47,745 nucleotides of DNA, from contig JAZQOA010000084.1 in the NCBI GenBank assembly GCA_045627605.1, positions 1 to 47,745 of the forward strand, written 5' to 3'. The notes below the pieces were generated by a model, which worked only from the letters and a program-made list of their open reading frames with translations, was not told the origin of the DNA and searched no databases. The position numbers were made by a program, and so were the translations under genes. The number at the start of each line of letters is the position of its first letter. The first letter of the stretch is position 1. This document shows, one piece after another, positions 32,907 to 41,598 of the stretch. Source of the stretch: RGIG5952 sp045627605. GTDB lineage: Bacteria; Verrucomicrobiota; Kiritimatiellia; RFP12; JAAYLN01.

Positions 32907-34323
32907 TACCATCTCCAACAGCAATGTAGAAGTTTTTCAGTTGTTCGGCGCATTTATCCCAATTGAAAGTCTGGCGCACCCATGCGGCACCACGCCTTCC
33001 CATCTCCACCAAATCAGCTCGTTTCGCCGCCTCTGCGGCCGCGCGGAAATCATCCGTCCACCAGCCGCAACCGACCGCTTCGACCTCCTGCCACGGCGTC
33101 CCCCGGCTCGCGATTACCGGAACACCCCGCGAAAGGGCTTCGGCAACCACACTCCCGAAATTCTCTGAATAGCTTGGCAAAACCAGCACATCGGCCCACG
33201 AAAAAGCCGCCTCCTTTTCCTCTCCGTGAACCTCGCCAACGAATTCAATCCAAGGGCACACCGGAATCCTTGCCGCAAGGCGTTCGCCATACCCGCCAAT
33301 GCTCGGTCCCGCGATACGCAAACAAATGTTCGGGACATCCCTCACCTGCGCCAGCAAGCGGTCAAGTCCCTTGACAGGTTCCACCCGTCCCAGGTAAAGG
33401 ATGTGCAGATCGCGATTCCCGGGATTGTGACGCACAGCAAGCGAACAAAGCTCACAGCCAAAGCGAATAACCTCAATGGACCGCCTAATGCCCATCGCCT
33501 TCAGCCGCGCGGCGATTTCATCCTGTTCCTTCTCGCTCGCCGCCACAAAAGCATCCGCCAGCCGCCACACCCGACGCATGCCGAGCAACCAGGCGATCCG
33601 TTTCTTCCATTTGCTCTTGCCAAGCGCCCAGGCGCTCATACTTCCTCGAGGGCTCACCACAAGCCGGCAACCTGTTCTTTGACGAACAATGCCCGCATGT
33701 AGAACAACCGGCATCCAGGAATTGTGAACATGCAGAACGGTTCCCGCATCGACTATTGCGTCCATTTCCCTTTGGCTTGTACAAATGCGGCTATCGACGC
33801 CTACAGCCCGAAGAACCGTATCAAAGGCAAGCGTATTGCAGACGATTCCCGAACTGCGGTCCTTGATATCGGCAAGGACATGGACAACCTTGAGCGGCCC
33901 CTGCAAACGGGCAAGGATACCGGCAAGCGAACGGACATCACCAGCATGAAAGCGAAGATGTTCCGGTATTCTCTCAACGCACCCGGCCTCCCACGTGCCA
34001 ACGGTGACAAGACCTTCGGCCTGCGCCTCGTTAACGACGACTCCCCAGCCTTCATTTCCATCACTGGAAAGAACCAGCACGTCAAAATTACGGAGTGCCT
34101 CGCGAATTTGATCTTGTGGCAACAAGCCAAGAAAGCTAATGCCATCATGCCCTGCGAGTTTTTCCAACTTGGGGCGGAGCGGACCATCGCCAATCAAAGT
34201 CAAAGAGCACACCCGACCTGATTGTCGAAGGAGGCGAACGGCTTGAACAACTGTCTCCGGATGTTTCAACCGAATCATCCGTCCTACCCAAACGACTTTT
34301 ATTCCCTCACCGTTCAACCTCAT
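32902..34323 (-). CDS. fused glycosyltransferase: C-lobe of one GT4 plus a whole second GT4
   Basis: 473 residues from ATG 34323 (GGGAG just before; a TTG at 34359 also possible). Residues about 1-145 are the nucleotide-sugar lobe of a GT4 enzyme (KVVWVGRMIRLKHPETVVQA, LTLIGDGPLRPKLEKLA, LVLSSDGNEGWGVVVNEAQA) and belong with the N-lobe encoded by 34307-34852 in another frame. At VHVLADIKDRSSG a second, complete GT4 begins in frame (about 145-473; VSPRGSMSAWALGKSKWKKR, LHILYLGRVEPVKGLDRLL, LVLPSYSENFGSVVAEALSRG). The first lobe lacks the usual C-terminal cross-over helix at the join. These enzymes add sugars to a lipid-linked glycan at the inner membrane. Confidence 0.75.
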   Translation of the reverse strand: MRLNGEGIKVVWVGRMIRLKHPETVVQAVRLLRQSGRVCSLTLIGDGPLRPKLEKLAGHDGISFLGLLPQDQIREALRNFDVLVLSSDGNEGWGVVVNEAQAEGLVTVGTWEAGCVERIPEHLRFHAGDVRSLAGILARLQGPLKVVHVLADIKDRSSGIVCNTLAFDTVLRAVGVDSRICTSQREMDAIVDAGTVLHVHNSWMPVVLHAGIVRQRTGCRLVVSPRGSMSAWALGKSKWKKRIAWLLGMRRVWRLADAFVAASEKEQDEIAARLKAMGIRRSIEVIRFGCELCSLAVRHNPGNRDLHILYLGRVEPVKGLDRLLAQVRDVPNICLRIAGPSIGGYGERLAARIPVCPWIEFVGEVHGEEKEAAFSWADVLVLPSYSENFGSVVAEALSRGVPVIASRGTPWQEVEAVGCGWWTDDFRAAAEAAKRADLVEMGRRGAAWVRQTFNWDKCAEQLKNFYIAVGDGN

Positions 34324-34852
34324 ACTCCCAGCGTCCAATTTTCTCTTCCGGGACACCAAGCCTTACCATATCCTGTCGCGCCCAAGGGCCTATGGCAAGC
34401 ACAAAAAATTTTGGATCATTCCTGGCAAGTAGCACTGTCGCCCGAACCAACTTGCGAAAGGAAGGCTTCAGCCACCGTACCCAACCCGACCATTTAAACC
34501 ACCAGCTGTCGCAATGAAGCCAAGTTACAGGAACAGGCAAATCCAACGGCTTCATCCACCGTTCGCCAACATAATAGGTCGTCAACCTCTTTCGACTCCG
34601 GCGTTCCCAAAGATCCCAAAGCCGATAACCACAATAAAGAACATCGCAGTTCTCAACCCAGTCTTTCAATATGTCATCCAATTGTCCGCCAGGAACATCT
34701 CCCTTAGGCCTCCATCCAATGGCCGTTCGATCGGCATCAACGGGATTCTTCCAGACATACCGAAAGTTCTCCGCGCCCACCTCATTCATCAACCGACGGG
34801 CAAACATCAGCTGATGAGCCGAAAACCGCTTGGTATAAAGCCCGACCTTCAC
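34307..34852 (-). CDS. split glycosyltransferase, acceptor (N-terminal) lobe
   Basis: 181 residues from GTG 34852, overlapping the upstream gene by 4 bases (GTGA). It begins KVGLYTKRFSAHQLMFARRL and contains LYCGYRLWDLWERR and ARNDPKFFVLAIGPWARQDM, as an N-terminal GT-B lobe, and stops at EYEVER just where the inter-lobe linker should lead into VVWVGR. That continuation is present in the next frame, overlapping by 17 bases. A frameshift (mutation, sequencing error or programmed) or a true two-subunit enzyme would explain it. Confidence 0.65.
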   Translation of the reverse strand: MKVGLYTKRFSAHQLMFARRLMNEVGAENFRYVWKNPVDADRTAIGWRPKGDVPGGQLDDILKDWVENCDVLYCGYRLWDLWERRSRKRLTTYYVGERWMKPLDLPVPVTWLHCDSWWFKWSGWVRWLKPSFRKLVRATVLLARNDPKFFVLAIGPWARQDMVRLGVPEEKIGRWEYEVER

Positions 34853-35958
34853 CTTCCAGCCTCAATCTTCGCTATCAACTCTTTGACAATCCCGTCAATT
34901 GCCAAATCTTGCGTCAGACTCTGCCGCACCCGTGCATTCTTCGCCAACGATATTTTATTCGCCAGGTCTTCCGAGTCAAACGGATTGGCCAAGCAAAACT
35001 TGCGATTCTTTTCAGAAACTAATTCAGAGATGCCAGTACCACTCGTCGTGACAAACGGCGTTCCGCACGCCCAAGCCTCGGCACACACGCATCCAAATCC
35101 ATCAAAAGAACTCGGCAGCACAAACAGATCTATCTCATTATAGAACTGCGGCATTTCCCCATGTGGCATTTCCCCACGAAATTCTGCATTGATTTTTTTT
35201 TCCGCCGCATACAGACGGCATCGATCCAGCTCTGGACCACTTCCGACAAAGACAACCTTCCATCGTTCCTTGTCGCTCTTCTCCTCCAGTTTTTCAATCG
35301 CTTTCAATAGCGTCATCTGATTCTTAAGAGGATAGAAATTCGCGACACAACCAATCGTAAAAGCATCCTTTTCATGGTTCGTGCACACCGTCGATATCGG
35401 TTTAAATTCTGGAGCAATGCCGTTATAGCAGACAATGCCACGCTGATTCGCCCTCAGTTCAAACGGATAAGCACGACGGACAGCTTCGCTCACGAAAACA
35501 TGCAAATCAACTGCGGCACACAACCGCCGGTTATAGCGCCGCAATAATGCGGCGTGGATCGGTATGCGCCCGAGGCGACCACTCGTCTCGCGAACTGAAT
35601 TGAGCGCATGATGGTGTAATATCGCAACAGACCTTGGATTTAGCCGTTTAATCTCCGCTGCAAAGAGTGCCGTTTTCATCGTGTTGGCATGCACGACGGC
35701 AACATCCTTCGGAGAAATTCCACGAACCTTCAAAGCCTGGACAAACTCTCGGTTATTCAACTTCTCCCAAAAGAATGGTGCCAAAGTGCACGGCAACTGC
35801 CAAAAAGGGAAGTCCCTTCCTGGCACCAAGACAACAACCTCGTAGTCCGTCACGCGGTGAAGCGCCGCGACAAAGTCCTGGCAAAACCCGCCCCGCCAGT
35901 CTGTCTCGCAAGGATAAAAAGGCGTCAGATAGAGGTAGACGCGCACTTTCTTCTCCAT
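34849..35958 (-). CDS. GT4-family glycosyltransferase
   Basis: 369 residues, GT-B fold. The N-lobe opens with VYLYLTPFYPCETDWRGGFC; the acceptor region includes VVHANTMKTALFAAEIKRL and AILHHHALNSV. The C-lobe shows FTIGCVANFYPLKNQMTLLK, VVFVGSGPELDRCRLYA and the donor motif LPSSFDGFGCVCAEAWACG with the family's E-x7-E pattern. Cytoplasmic, transferring a sugar to a growing glycan. It overlaps the upstream GT2 gene by 34 bases. A small in-frame duplication gives GEMPHGEMPQ near residue 265. Confidence 0.85.
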   Translation of the reverse strand: MEKKVRVYLYLTPFYPCETDWRGGFCQDFVAALHRVTDYEVVVLVPGRDFPFWQLPCTLAPFFWEKLNNREFVQALKVRGISPKDVAVVHANTMKTALFAAEIKRLNPRSVAILHHHALNSVRETSGRLGRIPIHAALLRRYNRRLCAAVDLHVFVSEAVRRAYPFELRANQRGIVCYNGIAPEFKPISTVCTNHEKDAFTIGCVANFYPLKNQMTLLKAIEKLEEKSDKERWKVVFVGSGPELDRCRLYAAEKKINAEFRGEMPHGEMPQFYNEIDLFVLPSSFDGFGCVCAEAWACGTPFVTTSGTGISELVSEKNRKFCLANPFDSEDLANKISLAKNARVRQSLTQDLAIDGIVKELIAKIEAGR

Positions 35959-36899
35959 CTTTCAACCTGCACGGCAAAAGCCATCAGCTTCATCGGCATT
36001 CGCCATCTGGCCTTGATCCACAGCCACATTGCCCAGCGATATTTCGCCTTTATCGCCGCGATTCGAATCAAGCCCACTTTTCGCATTTCATTGAGCTTTG
36101 CCCGCAGTTCAGTTTCGCGCTCCCGTTCCTTCCCCTCGGCAATCCACCAAATCAAATGCGTCAAAAACCACCAGGAAACTGCAGTTCCAAAATCCTGAAA
36201 CTTAATGCGAGAAACCTCCTGTGCAATCATCATCCACTCGCGGCTCCCAATCATTCGACGGCATCCCGAACCCTCTCGCCAGCGATACCAGTAGTCATCA
36301 CCTTCACGCTGGACAAACTTCACGCCTTGCTTCGTCAGCACATTGAGATTGAAAACCGTATCCTCGGAAAACCCCAGCCCCACAACGAACCGCGTCTCGC
36401 CAATCACCTTGCGACGATAGCACATCGACCAGACACACCCGTCTTGCGTGACGCTTTCCCAATCAATGGAGTCCATCACAGGCAAAGAGTGGCTCTCCTC
36501 TCCTTCCGTTTTCCAATCGCGCCACCCCAACCGAATAACCTCAGCCCCAGTCTCCTCGGCTACAGTGATAAAATGCTCAAAACGATGTTCACCAACCTTG
36601 TCATCCGCGTCAACGAAGGCTATCCATTCGCCTGTCGCCGCTTCAACTCCCCGGTTTCGCGCCGCACTGACACCGGCATTTTCCTGATGAATGACGCAAA
36701 AAACGAAGGTTGATGGCTGAAGATCAAAAGACGACACGGCATCATCCAGAATCTGTGCGCTACCATCCGTCGAGCCATCATCGACACAGATAATCTCGGA
36801 TTGCACACTGCAACAAGCAAGTGCAACGGCAACCGAATCGAGGCAATCGCGCAAATACGGCGCGACATTGTAAACTGGAATAATTACGGAAAGCTTCAC
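35925..36899 (-). CDS. GT2-family glycosyltransferase
   Basis: 324 residues from GTG 36899 (KLSVIIPVYN next; a TTG at 36935 would add 12 residues). GT-A fold with the family signature: VIIPVYNVAPYLRDCLDSV, IICVDDGSTDGSAQIL, NAGVSAARNRGVEAA and the metal-binding WIAFVDADD. The C-terminal half is basic and helical, perhaps membrane-associated. A heptamer-like DNA stretch encodes FDLQPSTFVF between strands (36701-36726). Typical of enzymes adding side-chain sugars in O-antigen or capsule pathways. Confidence 0.88.
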   Translation of the reverse strand: MKLSVIIPVYNVAPYLRDCLDSVAVALACCSVQSEIICVDDGSTDGSAQILDDAVSSFDLQPSTFVFCVIHQENAGVSAARNRGVEAATGEWIAFVDADDKVGEHRFEHFITVAEETGAEVIRLGWRDWKTEGEESHSLPVMDSIDWESVTQDGCVWSMCYRRKVIGETRFVVGLGFSEDTVFNLNVLTKQGVKFVQREGDDYWYRWREGSGCRRMIGSREWMMIAQEVSRIKFQDFGTAVSWWFLTHLIWWIAEGKERERETELRAKLNEMRKVGLIRIAAIKAKYRWAMWLWIKARWRMPMKLMAFAVQVERWRRKCASTSI

Positions 36900-36950
36900 C
36901 TCTTCGCCGTCCTCAACTTCAGGAAGAACTTGCAACCGCTATATTAAACA

Positions 36951-38486
36951 TTATATCTTGATCCGGCTTCGCTTGATATCCTTCCGGACGCAATTGCGGA
37001 CAATGCCGACCTTTACGCTTGGTCCACCCGTTGCCGCCCCTCCCGTGCTACTCACTCCCGCCTTGACCGCCATATCCACGACAAAACCTCCAAGAACGCA
37101 GACAATCCACAGAAACCCGCCGCCACCACTGGGCGAGAAAAAAGTCGCTTCGCCTATGTTCGTCGCCAAAAAGACAATCATCAGCGATGAGGTGGCGATA
37201 TACTTGCGCTTCTTGCACTCAGTGAAAAATTTCCACAGGAAGTAGACGAAAACAGCCGTCCCCAAAAGCCCCACCTCGCCAAGGAGCATCGTTGGCAATA
37301 GACCCTTCTCAATTGAAGCCGAAAAAAAATCCTGCCAATGCGTCAGGCGCTTTGTCAGCAACTGTTCCGACACTTGGAATCCCTTACCTAGCATAGGGTT
37401 GAGGTTGAAGTCCTTCATGCTCTCGGCAATCAACCCCATCCGGCTTGAGGTCGTCGCCTCCGAAAGTGAACGCGAATCGGTGATGTCGTTGTTTTTCCGA
37501 ATCAGCCTTGAAATGGCCTGGTTCTGGTGTTCTGAGTAAATACAGGCCACGACAATGAGAACGGCGCAACAGGCAATCATGTTTTTGAGATGGCGTCGCG
37601 TCTTTTCGTCAAGGAGCGAACGCGGCATCATGTAAAAAAGGACAACGGCGCCAAGAACGGCAAAGGCCAGTACGCCAACCCTTGCCCGCGTCATATAGAG
37701 CATGACAGGCATGGGAAGTAAAATGGCAAGATGCAACTTGCTCATCTTCTTTTCAACAAGCAACATATCCGCGAGCAAAAGCCCCGCCACGCAGACCAAG
37801 GCCGGCCCAAGAAATTGACTGTGGATGGTAATGCCCGAGAACAGGGTCATACCGTCTGCCGATTGATTGTAGTAAAGGTCTTCGGCGTAGGCCATTCCTT
37901 CTGCATTGACAGCGTTGCTTAAGCTGGTGTAATAGGCCACGCCGGGAAAGGCCAGGGAAACAAGGGAGCCATAGACAAGAAGGACAGCCAGCGCGATGAA
38001 AAAAGCTCGGGCGAAAAACAAATCTCCGGGTTTCCGGTCAAGTCCCTTGGATACAAGGTAGAGTCCTAGCAGGAAGACGCCAAAATTAACAATCTTCAAA
38101 TAGCTAATCAGCGGTACCCAGCCATGCATGGAGGCGAGAAAGGCGACAACCAAAAAAAAGCCAATCGCCCCCAAGGGAAGCTTTTCATTGCCCTGCCCTC
38201 CCCGACCGCCAATAATCATCAAACAAGGAATCAGCACTACGGCAACCTTGGCAATTCTCCCAAAATTGGCGTCGCGTGGAAACACATACGGGTTGAGCAT
38301 CACGCAAAAGATGACAAGCAACATGGTCGCAAAGACTTGTCCGTTCCGGCCTCGAATTGCGACAAGCAGGCCATACAAGGCGATGCCAATGCCGATTTTA
38401 CCTTCCGTATAGATGCCCAACAACCAGATGACCAGAAGTGTCGCAACCATTAGAAGCGTTCGCTTGAAGAGCGGCGTCTTAAACAT
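36951..38486 (-). CDS. Wzy-like O-antigen/capsule polymerase or ligase (second paralogue)
   Basis: 511 residues with about 11-12 membrane helices and a long periplasmic loop (about 185-215; AYYTSLSNAVNAEGMAYAED), as in the O-antigen ligase/polymerase (Wzy/WaaL) family. Conserved with its neighbour: PLISYLKIVNFGVFLLGLYL, LFSGITIHSQFLGPALV, RLGLI-like SSRMGLIAESMKDFNLNPML and FFSPSGGGGFLWIVCVLGG. It would join glycan repeat units on the periplasmic face. It overlaps the paralogue by 8 bases. The hydrophilic C-terminal tail after residue 470 is unique to it. Confidence 0.82.
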   Translation of the reverse strand: MFKTPLFKRTLLMVATLLVIWLLGIYTEGKIGIGIALYGLLVAIRGRNGQVFATMLLVIFCVMLNPYVFPRDANFGRIAKVAVVLIPCLMIIGGRGGQGNEKLPLGAIGFFLVVAFLASMHGWVPLISYLKIVNFGVFLLGLYLVSKGLDRKPGDLFFARAFFIALAVLLVYGSLVSLAFPGVAYYTSLSNAVNAEGMAYAEDLYYNQSADGMTLFSGITIHSQFLGPALVCVAGLLLADMLLVEKKMSKLHLAILLPMPVMLYMTRARVGVLAFAVLGAVVLFYMMPRSLLDEKTRRHLKNMIACCAVLIVVACIYSEHQNQAISRLIRKNNDITDSRSLSEATTSSRMGLIAESMKDFNLNPMLGKGFQVSEQLLTKRLTHWQDFFSASIEKGLLPTMLLGEVGLLGTAVFVYFLWKFFTECKKRKYIATSSLMIVFLATNIGEATFFSPSGGGGFLWIVCVLGGFVVDMAVKAGVSSTGGAATGGPSVKVGIVRNCVRKDIKRSRIKI

Positions 38487-39939
38487 GTTTCACCCCGCGC
38501 CCATCGCAAAAATGCCTGACGGAAAGATCGATGACAAAGCCCCCAATGACGCACGCCATCCACATGAACCCTCCGCCCCCGCCAGGGGAAAAGAAAGTTG
38601 CCTCAGCCATGTTCGTCGCAAGGAAAACAGCAAACATCGTGGAAGATGCGTAATATCCGCGCAGGGCGCATGCTGAAAAGAAAAGTAGCAAAAACACGAA
38701 GAAAAAGAACTCGCCCAAAATCCCCGTCTCCCCTAAGATCATGACAGGAAGAACGCCCTTTTCAATGGAGGCGGAAAGAAGCGTGATTTTTCCTTCGGCA
38801 TACAGTTGGCGGTGTTCTTCAATAACTTGAAATCCTTTCCCAAGGAGCCGATTTTTTTGGAAATCTCTCATACATCCATTAATTAACCCTTGTCGACTGG
38901 AAGTGAACGCCTCCGTTAAGACGCGGTTGTCTTGCTTCACATCGTCTGTTTTCCTTATCCATTTTGAGACATAGTTGCCATTTGCCTCCACAAAAAAACT
39001 AGCAATGACAATGATGACAACGATGCAAGTTAGGAATGAAATAGCCATAGCCCTTAATCGATGTGAAACATGCATTTTGGGGAAGCAATAAAATAACATA
39101 AGAGATATGGCGACAACCATTGAAAGAAATCCAATTCGCGATCTTGTCATATAAAGCATAATTGGCAAGGGCGCGAGAAGGGCGAAATGCAACCTCGACT
39201 TGCCATTTTCAATAAAAAACAAATCAAGCAAAAGCCATGATCCAACAATGGTCAGCGTTGGTGCTAAAAATTGGCTTTGCATGGTTATCCCTGAAAAAAG
39301 AGATTTTCCATCCATGGATCCGGAAGAATACATATGATCAACATATCCGATGCCGTATTCTCTAACAGCAGCATTCAAAGATGTATAATAGGCAATTGAC
39401 GGAAAAGGCAAAGTCAATAAAGACCCATAGACAAGAAGAATGGAAAAGGCCAAAAGCCCCGCTCTGACGACGCGCATGGCATCGGGGTCGTCATCCATGT
39501 TTCTTGTTCCAATGTATATGCCGAGAAGGAAAATAACGAAATTCAAGATTTTCAAATAACTAATCAGAGGAAAATACCCGATGGTTGACGAGATGAAAGC
39601 AACGACGAGATAGGGGAAAAGACCTCCCAACGGCAGTTGCCGATTCCCCTGCCCTCTCGCCGCGCCGGAAAAAACAAGAACAAGCTGAACGAAAACGAAC
39701 GTTAACTTGGCGATTTGTCCAAAAGCCGCTGTTCGTGGCATCAAAACAGGATTGAGCATAATAAGCAACGGAAGGAACATTGACGACACAATTAGGGCTC
39801 CCGTTTTTGCCGTAAGGGCAAAATAGAAGACGGCTACGGGAATCACGACTAGTCCATACCCCCAAGTAAAACGGCAGAAAAAGACGGTCGCGACAAAGAG
39901 CCCCAGGATTTTTGCGACAAGTTTATAGAAGGGATCCAT
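38479..39939 (-). CDS. Wzy-like O-antigen/capsule polymerase or ligase (first paralogue)
   Basis: 486 residues from ATG 39939 (TTG 39957 possible; neither has a clear ribosome site). About 11-12 membrane helices with the same landmarks as the next gene: PLISYLKILNFVIFLLGIYI, VYGSLLTLPFPSIAYYTSLN, SLFSGITMQSQFLAPTLT, SSRQGLINGCMRDFQKNRLL, FFSPGGGGGFMWMACVIGG. The two are clear tandem paralogues, yet this one is noticeably more AT-rich. Two polymerases in a row suggest either two linkages or a polymerase plus a ligase. Confidence 0.82.
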   Translation of the reverse strand: MDPFYKLVAKILGLFVATVFFCRFTWGYGLVVIPVAVFYFALTAKTGALIVSSMFLPLLIMLNPVLMPRTAAFGQIAKLTFVFVQLVLVFSGAARGQGNRQLPLGGLFPYLVVAFISSTIGYFPLISYLKILNFVIFLLGIYIGTRNMDDDPDAMRVVRAGLLAFSILLVYGSLLTLPFPSIAYYTSLNAAVREYGIGYVDHMYSSGSMDGKSLFSGITMQSQFLAPTLTIVGSWLLLDLFFIENGKSRLHFALLAPLPIMLYMTRSRIGFLSMVVAISLMLFYCFPKMHVSHRLRAMAISFLTCIVVIIVIASFFVEANGNYVSKWIRKTDDVKQDNRVLTEAFTSSRQGLINGCMRDFQKNRLLGKGFQVIEEHRQLYAEGKITLLSASIEKGVLPVMILGETGILGEFFFFVFLLLFFSACALRGYYASSTMFAVFLATNMAEATFFSPGGGGGFMWMACVIGGFVIDLSVRHFCDGRGVKHV

Positions 39940-39963
39940 AAACAAAAAGTTTACCAAATTGTC

Positions 39964-41127
39964 TTACGACTCGACAAGAATCTGGGCTATGCGCTCCGCC
40001 GTCTGACCATCCCACAACTCCGGACGCATCGCCCGACGTTCGGCATAGACCTGCACCCGATAGGCTGCGCGAATTTTTTCAATGGCATTGCCCACGAGAA
40101 TCGAAGCCCCTCCGTTTTCCATCAAAGTGACGGGGCGTTCGGTGTTCCAGCGCATTGTGAGGCATGGCGTCCCAAGGACACAGCATTCCTCCTGGAGACC
40201 GCCGCTGTCCGTCATAAAGAGCCGAGCCCCCATATTGAGCCGCAGCATGGCATGGTACCCCAGGGGCTTGACAAGCACCATGTTGGGATGGGCTACGACT
40301 TCGTCCCAGAGCCCAAATTCCTTTAGCATCTTCTGGGCGCGCGGGTGGATTGCCCACACGATCTGGCGCTCCCGAGCGACTTCATCAAGGAAAAAACGCA
40401 TGGCGGGAACCAATGTCTCCCTCTTGTCGACATTGCTTGGGCGATGCATCGTCATCCCGACATATTCGCCGTCAACGAGAAAAGGAACCCTCCGCTGTTC
40501 CCCCTCACCTTCCCCCTTCACCTCGTCAATAAGATTGTCCATAATAATCTTATTGACATCCAGCTGCGCCGCCTTCTCTCGTTCCCGTTCAAGCGTGTCA
40601 ATCATAATGTTGCCGACAAACTTGATTTTCTCGTCGGACACCCCTTCGGCCTTGAGGTTGGCATTGCTGAGACGGTCTGGCGTGAAAAGCAAATCGCTGA
40701 GCCTGTCCGTCACGAGACGGTTGATTTCCTCAGGCATATCCATGTCGCGACTCCGAAGTCCAGCCTCAATATGGGCGCACTTAACATGCTCTTTTTTCGC
40801 CGTAATCGAGCAGGCAATCGTCGCATTGACATCGCCCAGCACCACGACCCAATCGGGTTTCTCATCGCGCAAGACCTTCTCAAAGGCAATCATTGTGCGC
40901 CCGACTTGCTCGGCATGCGTCCCGCTTCCGATTTCAAGGTTGATGTCGGGGTTGGGAATGTCAAGCTCCCTGAAGAACTGCTCGCTCATCCGAACATCAT
41001 AGTGCTGCCCTGTATGCACGAGGACGTGCTTCACCTGGGGATAGGCTTTCAGCGCCCGGCAAAATGGCGCCACCTTCATAAAATTGGGGCGAGCCCCGAC
41101 GACACTTATTATCTTTAAGTTTTTCAT
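39964..41127 (-). CDS. wecB: UDP-N-acetylglucosamine 2-epimerase (non-hydrolysing)
   Basis: 387 residues from ATG 41127; upstream in-frame codons are repeat DNA. Family signatures: KIISVVGARPNFMKVAPF, VLVHTGQHYDVRMSEQFF, WVVVLGDVNATIAC, HIEAGLRSRDMDMPEEINR, GMTMHRPSNVD and the late TDSGGLQEECCVLGTPC. It makes UDP-ManNAc from UDP-GlcNAc for the surface glycan. A Gly/Glu run (KGEGEGEQ, near 40500-40530) between helices is unusual and resembles the inserted repeats of this cluster. No Shine-Dalgarno is visible; element C begins 17 bases upstream. Confidence 0.95.
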   Translation of the reverse strand: MKNLKIISVVGARPNFMKVAPFCRALKAYPQVKHVLVHTGQHYDVRMSEQFFRELDIPNPDINLEIGSGTHAEQVGRTMIAFEKVLRDEKPDWVVVLGDVNATIACSITAKKEHVKCAHIEAGLRSRDMDMPEEINRLVTDRLSDLLFTPDRLSNANLKAEGVSDEKIKFVGNIMIDTLEREREKAAQLDVNKIIMDNLIDEVKGEGEGEQRRVPFLVDGEYVGMTMHRPSNVDKRETLVPAMRFFLDEVARERQIVWAIHPRAQKMLKEFGLWDEVVAHPNMVLVKPLGYHAMLRLNMGARLFMTDSGGLQEECCVLGTPCLTMRWNTERPVTLMENGGASILVGNAIEKIRAAYRVQVYAERRAMRPELWDGQTAERIAQILVES

Positions 41128-41143
41128 AAGGGAACTGGGGTGT

Positions 41144-41598
41144 TTAGGTGTAGGTTCAAGGTGAAGGTGAAGTAGGGGTAGGTGTGTAACGAAGATTTCC
41201 AAATTCCTTCAACATAGATGTAAGCATACGGCCAATCTCTAAAGCCAAATCATCGAATTCAGCAGGGATGGCATCAATATAGCCAAGGTCTTTTGCGATT
41301 TCAAGTTGCGTCATCGTTTCATAGAGCGAACCTCGGGCAATAGAAAGAAAATGCGCATAGTCAGCACTTGAAGAACGACCATTTCCCTCGGCAATGTTAG
41401 AAGGGATTGAAACGACTGCTCGGCGGAGCTGGTCTGTTAAGGCATATCGTTCATCAATAGGAAAGCTCTTTGCCAAGGCATAAACAACTTTCACCATCTC
41501 CATGGCTTTTTGCCAAACAATCAAATTTCTAAACATCTCCATCCTACACTTTCCTCCTAAACCACAGACCTCGACCTACACCTTTTACCTACACCTAA
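41144..41598. mobile_element. 455-bp inverted-repeat cassette carrying a four-helix-bundle gene (family C)
   Basis: Exact 12-bp terminal inverted repeats TTAGGTGTAGGT (41144-41155) and its complement (41587-41598). They are part of longer imperfect arms rich in GGTGTA/GGTGAA hexamers (left to about 41188, right from about 41570). The single gene inside ends flush against the left arm. The right arm supplies the stop codon of the neighbouring glycosyltransferase (41585). No target duplication was identified. Confidence 0.6.
41156..41542 (-). CDS. four-helix-bundle protein (S23/IVP family)
   Basis: 128 residues (ATG 41542; ATG 41536 also plausible with AGGA 5 bases before). It opens with the family signature FRNLIVWQKAMEMVK, then ALTDQLRRAVVSIPSNIAEG and YAHFLSIARGSLYETMTQLEIA. 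This family is known from intervening sequences in 23S rRNA genes and is related to the Avd accessory protein of diversity-generating retroelements; it binds nucleic acid in the latter. Its molecular role as a free-standing gene is unknown. The last ten residues (YTPTPTSPSP) are encoded by repeat DNA. It lies inside the family C cassette and does not fit the glycan pathway. Confidence 0.88.
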   Translation of the reverse strand: MEMFRNLIVWQKAMEMVKVVYALAKSFPIDERYALTDQLRRAVVSIPSNIAEGNGRSSSADYAHFLSIARGSLYETMTQLEIAKDLGYIDAIPAEFDDLALEIGRMLTSMLKEFGNLRYTPTPTSPSP

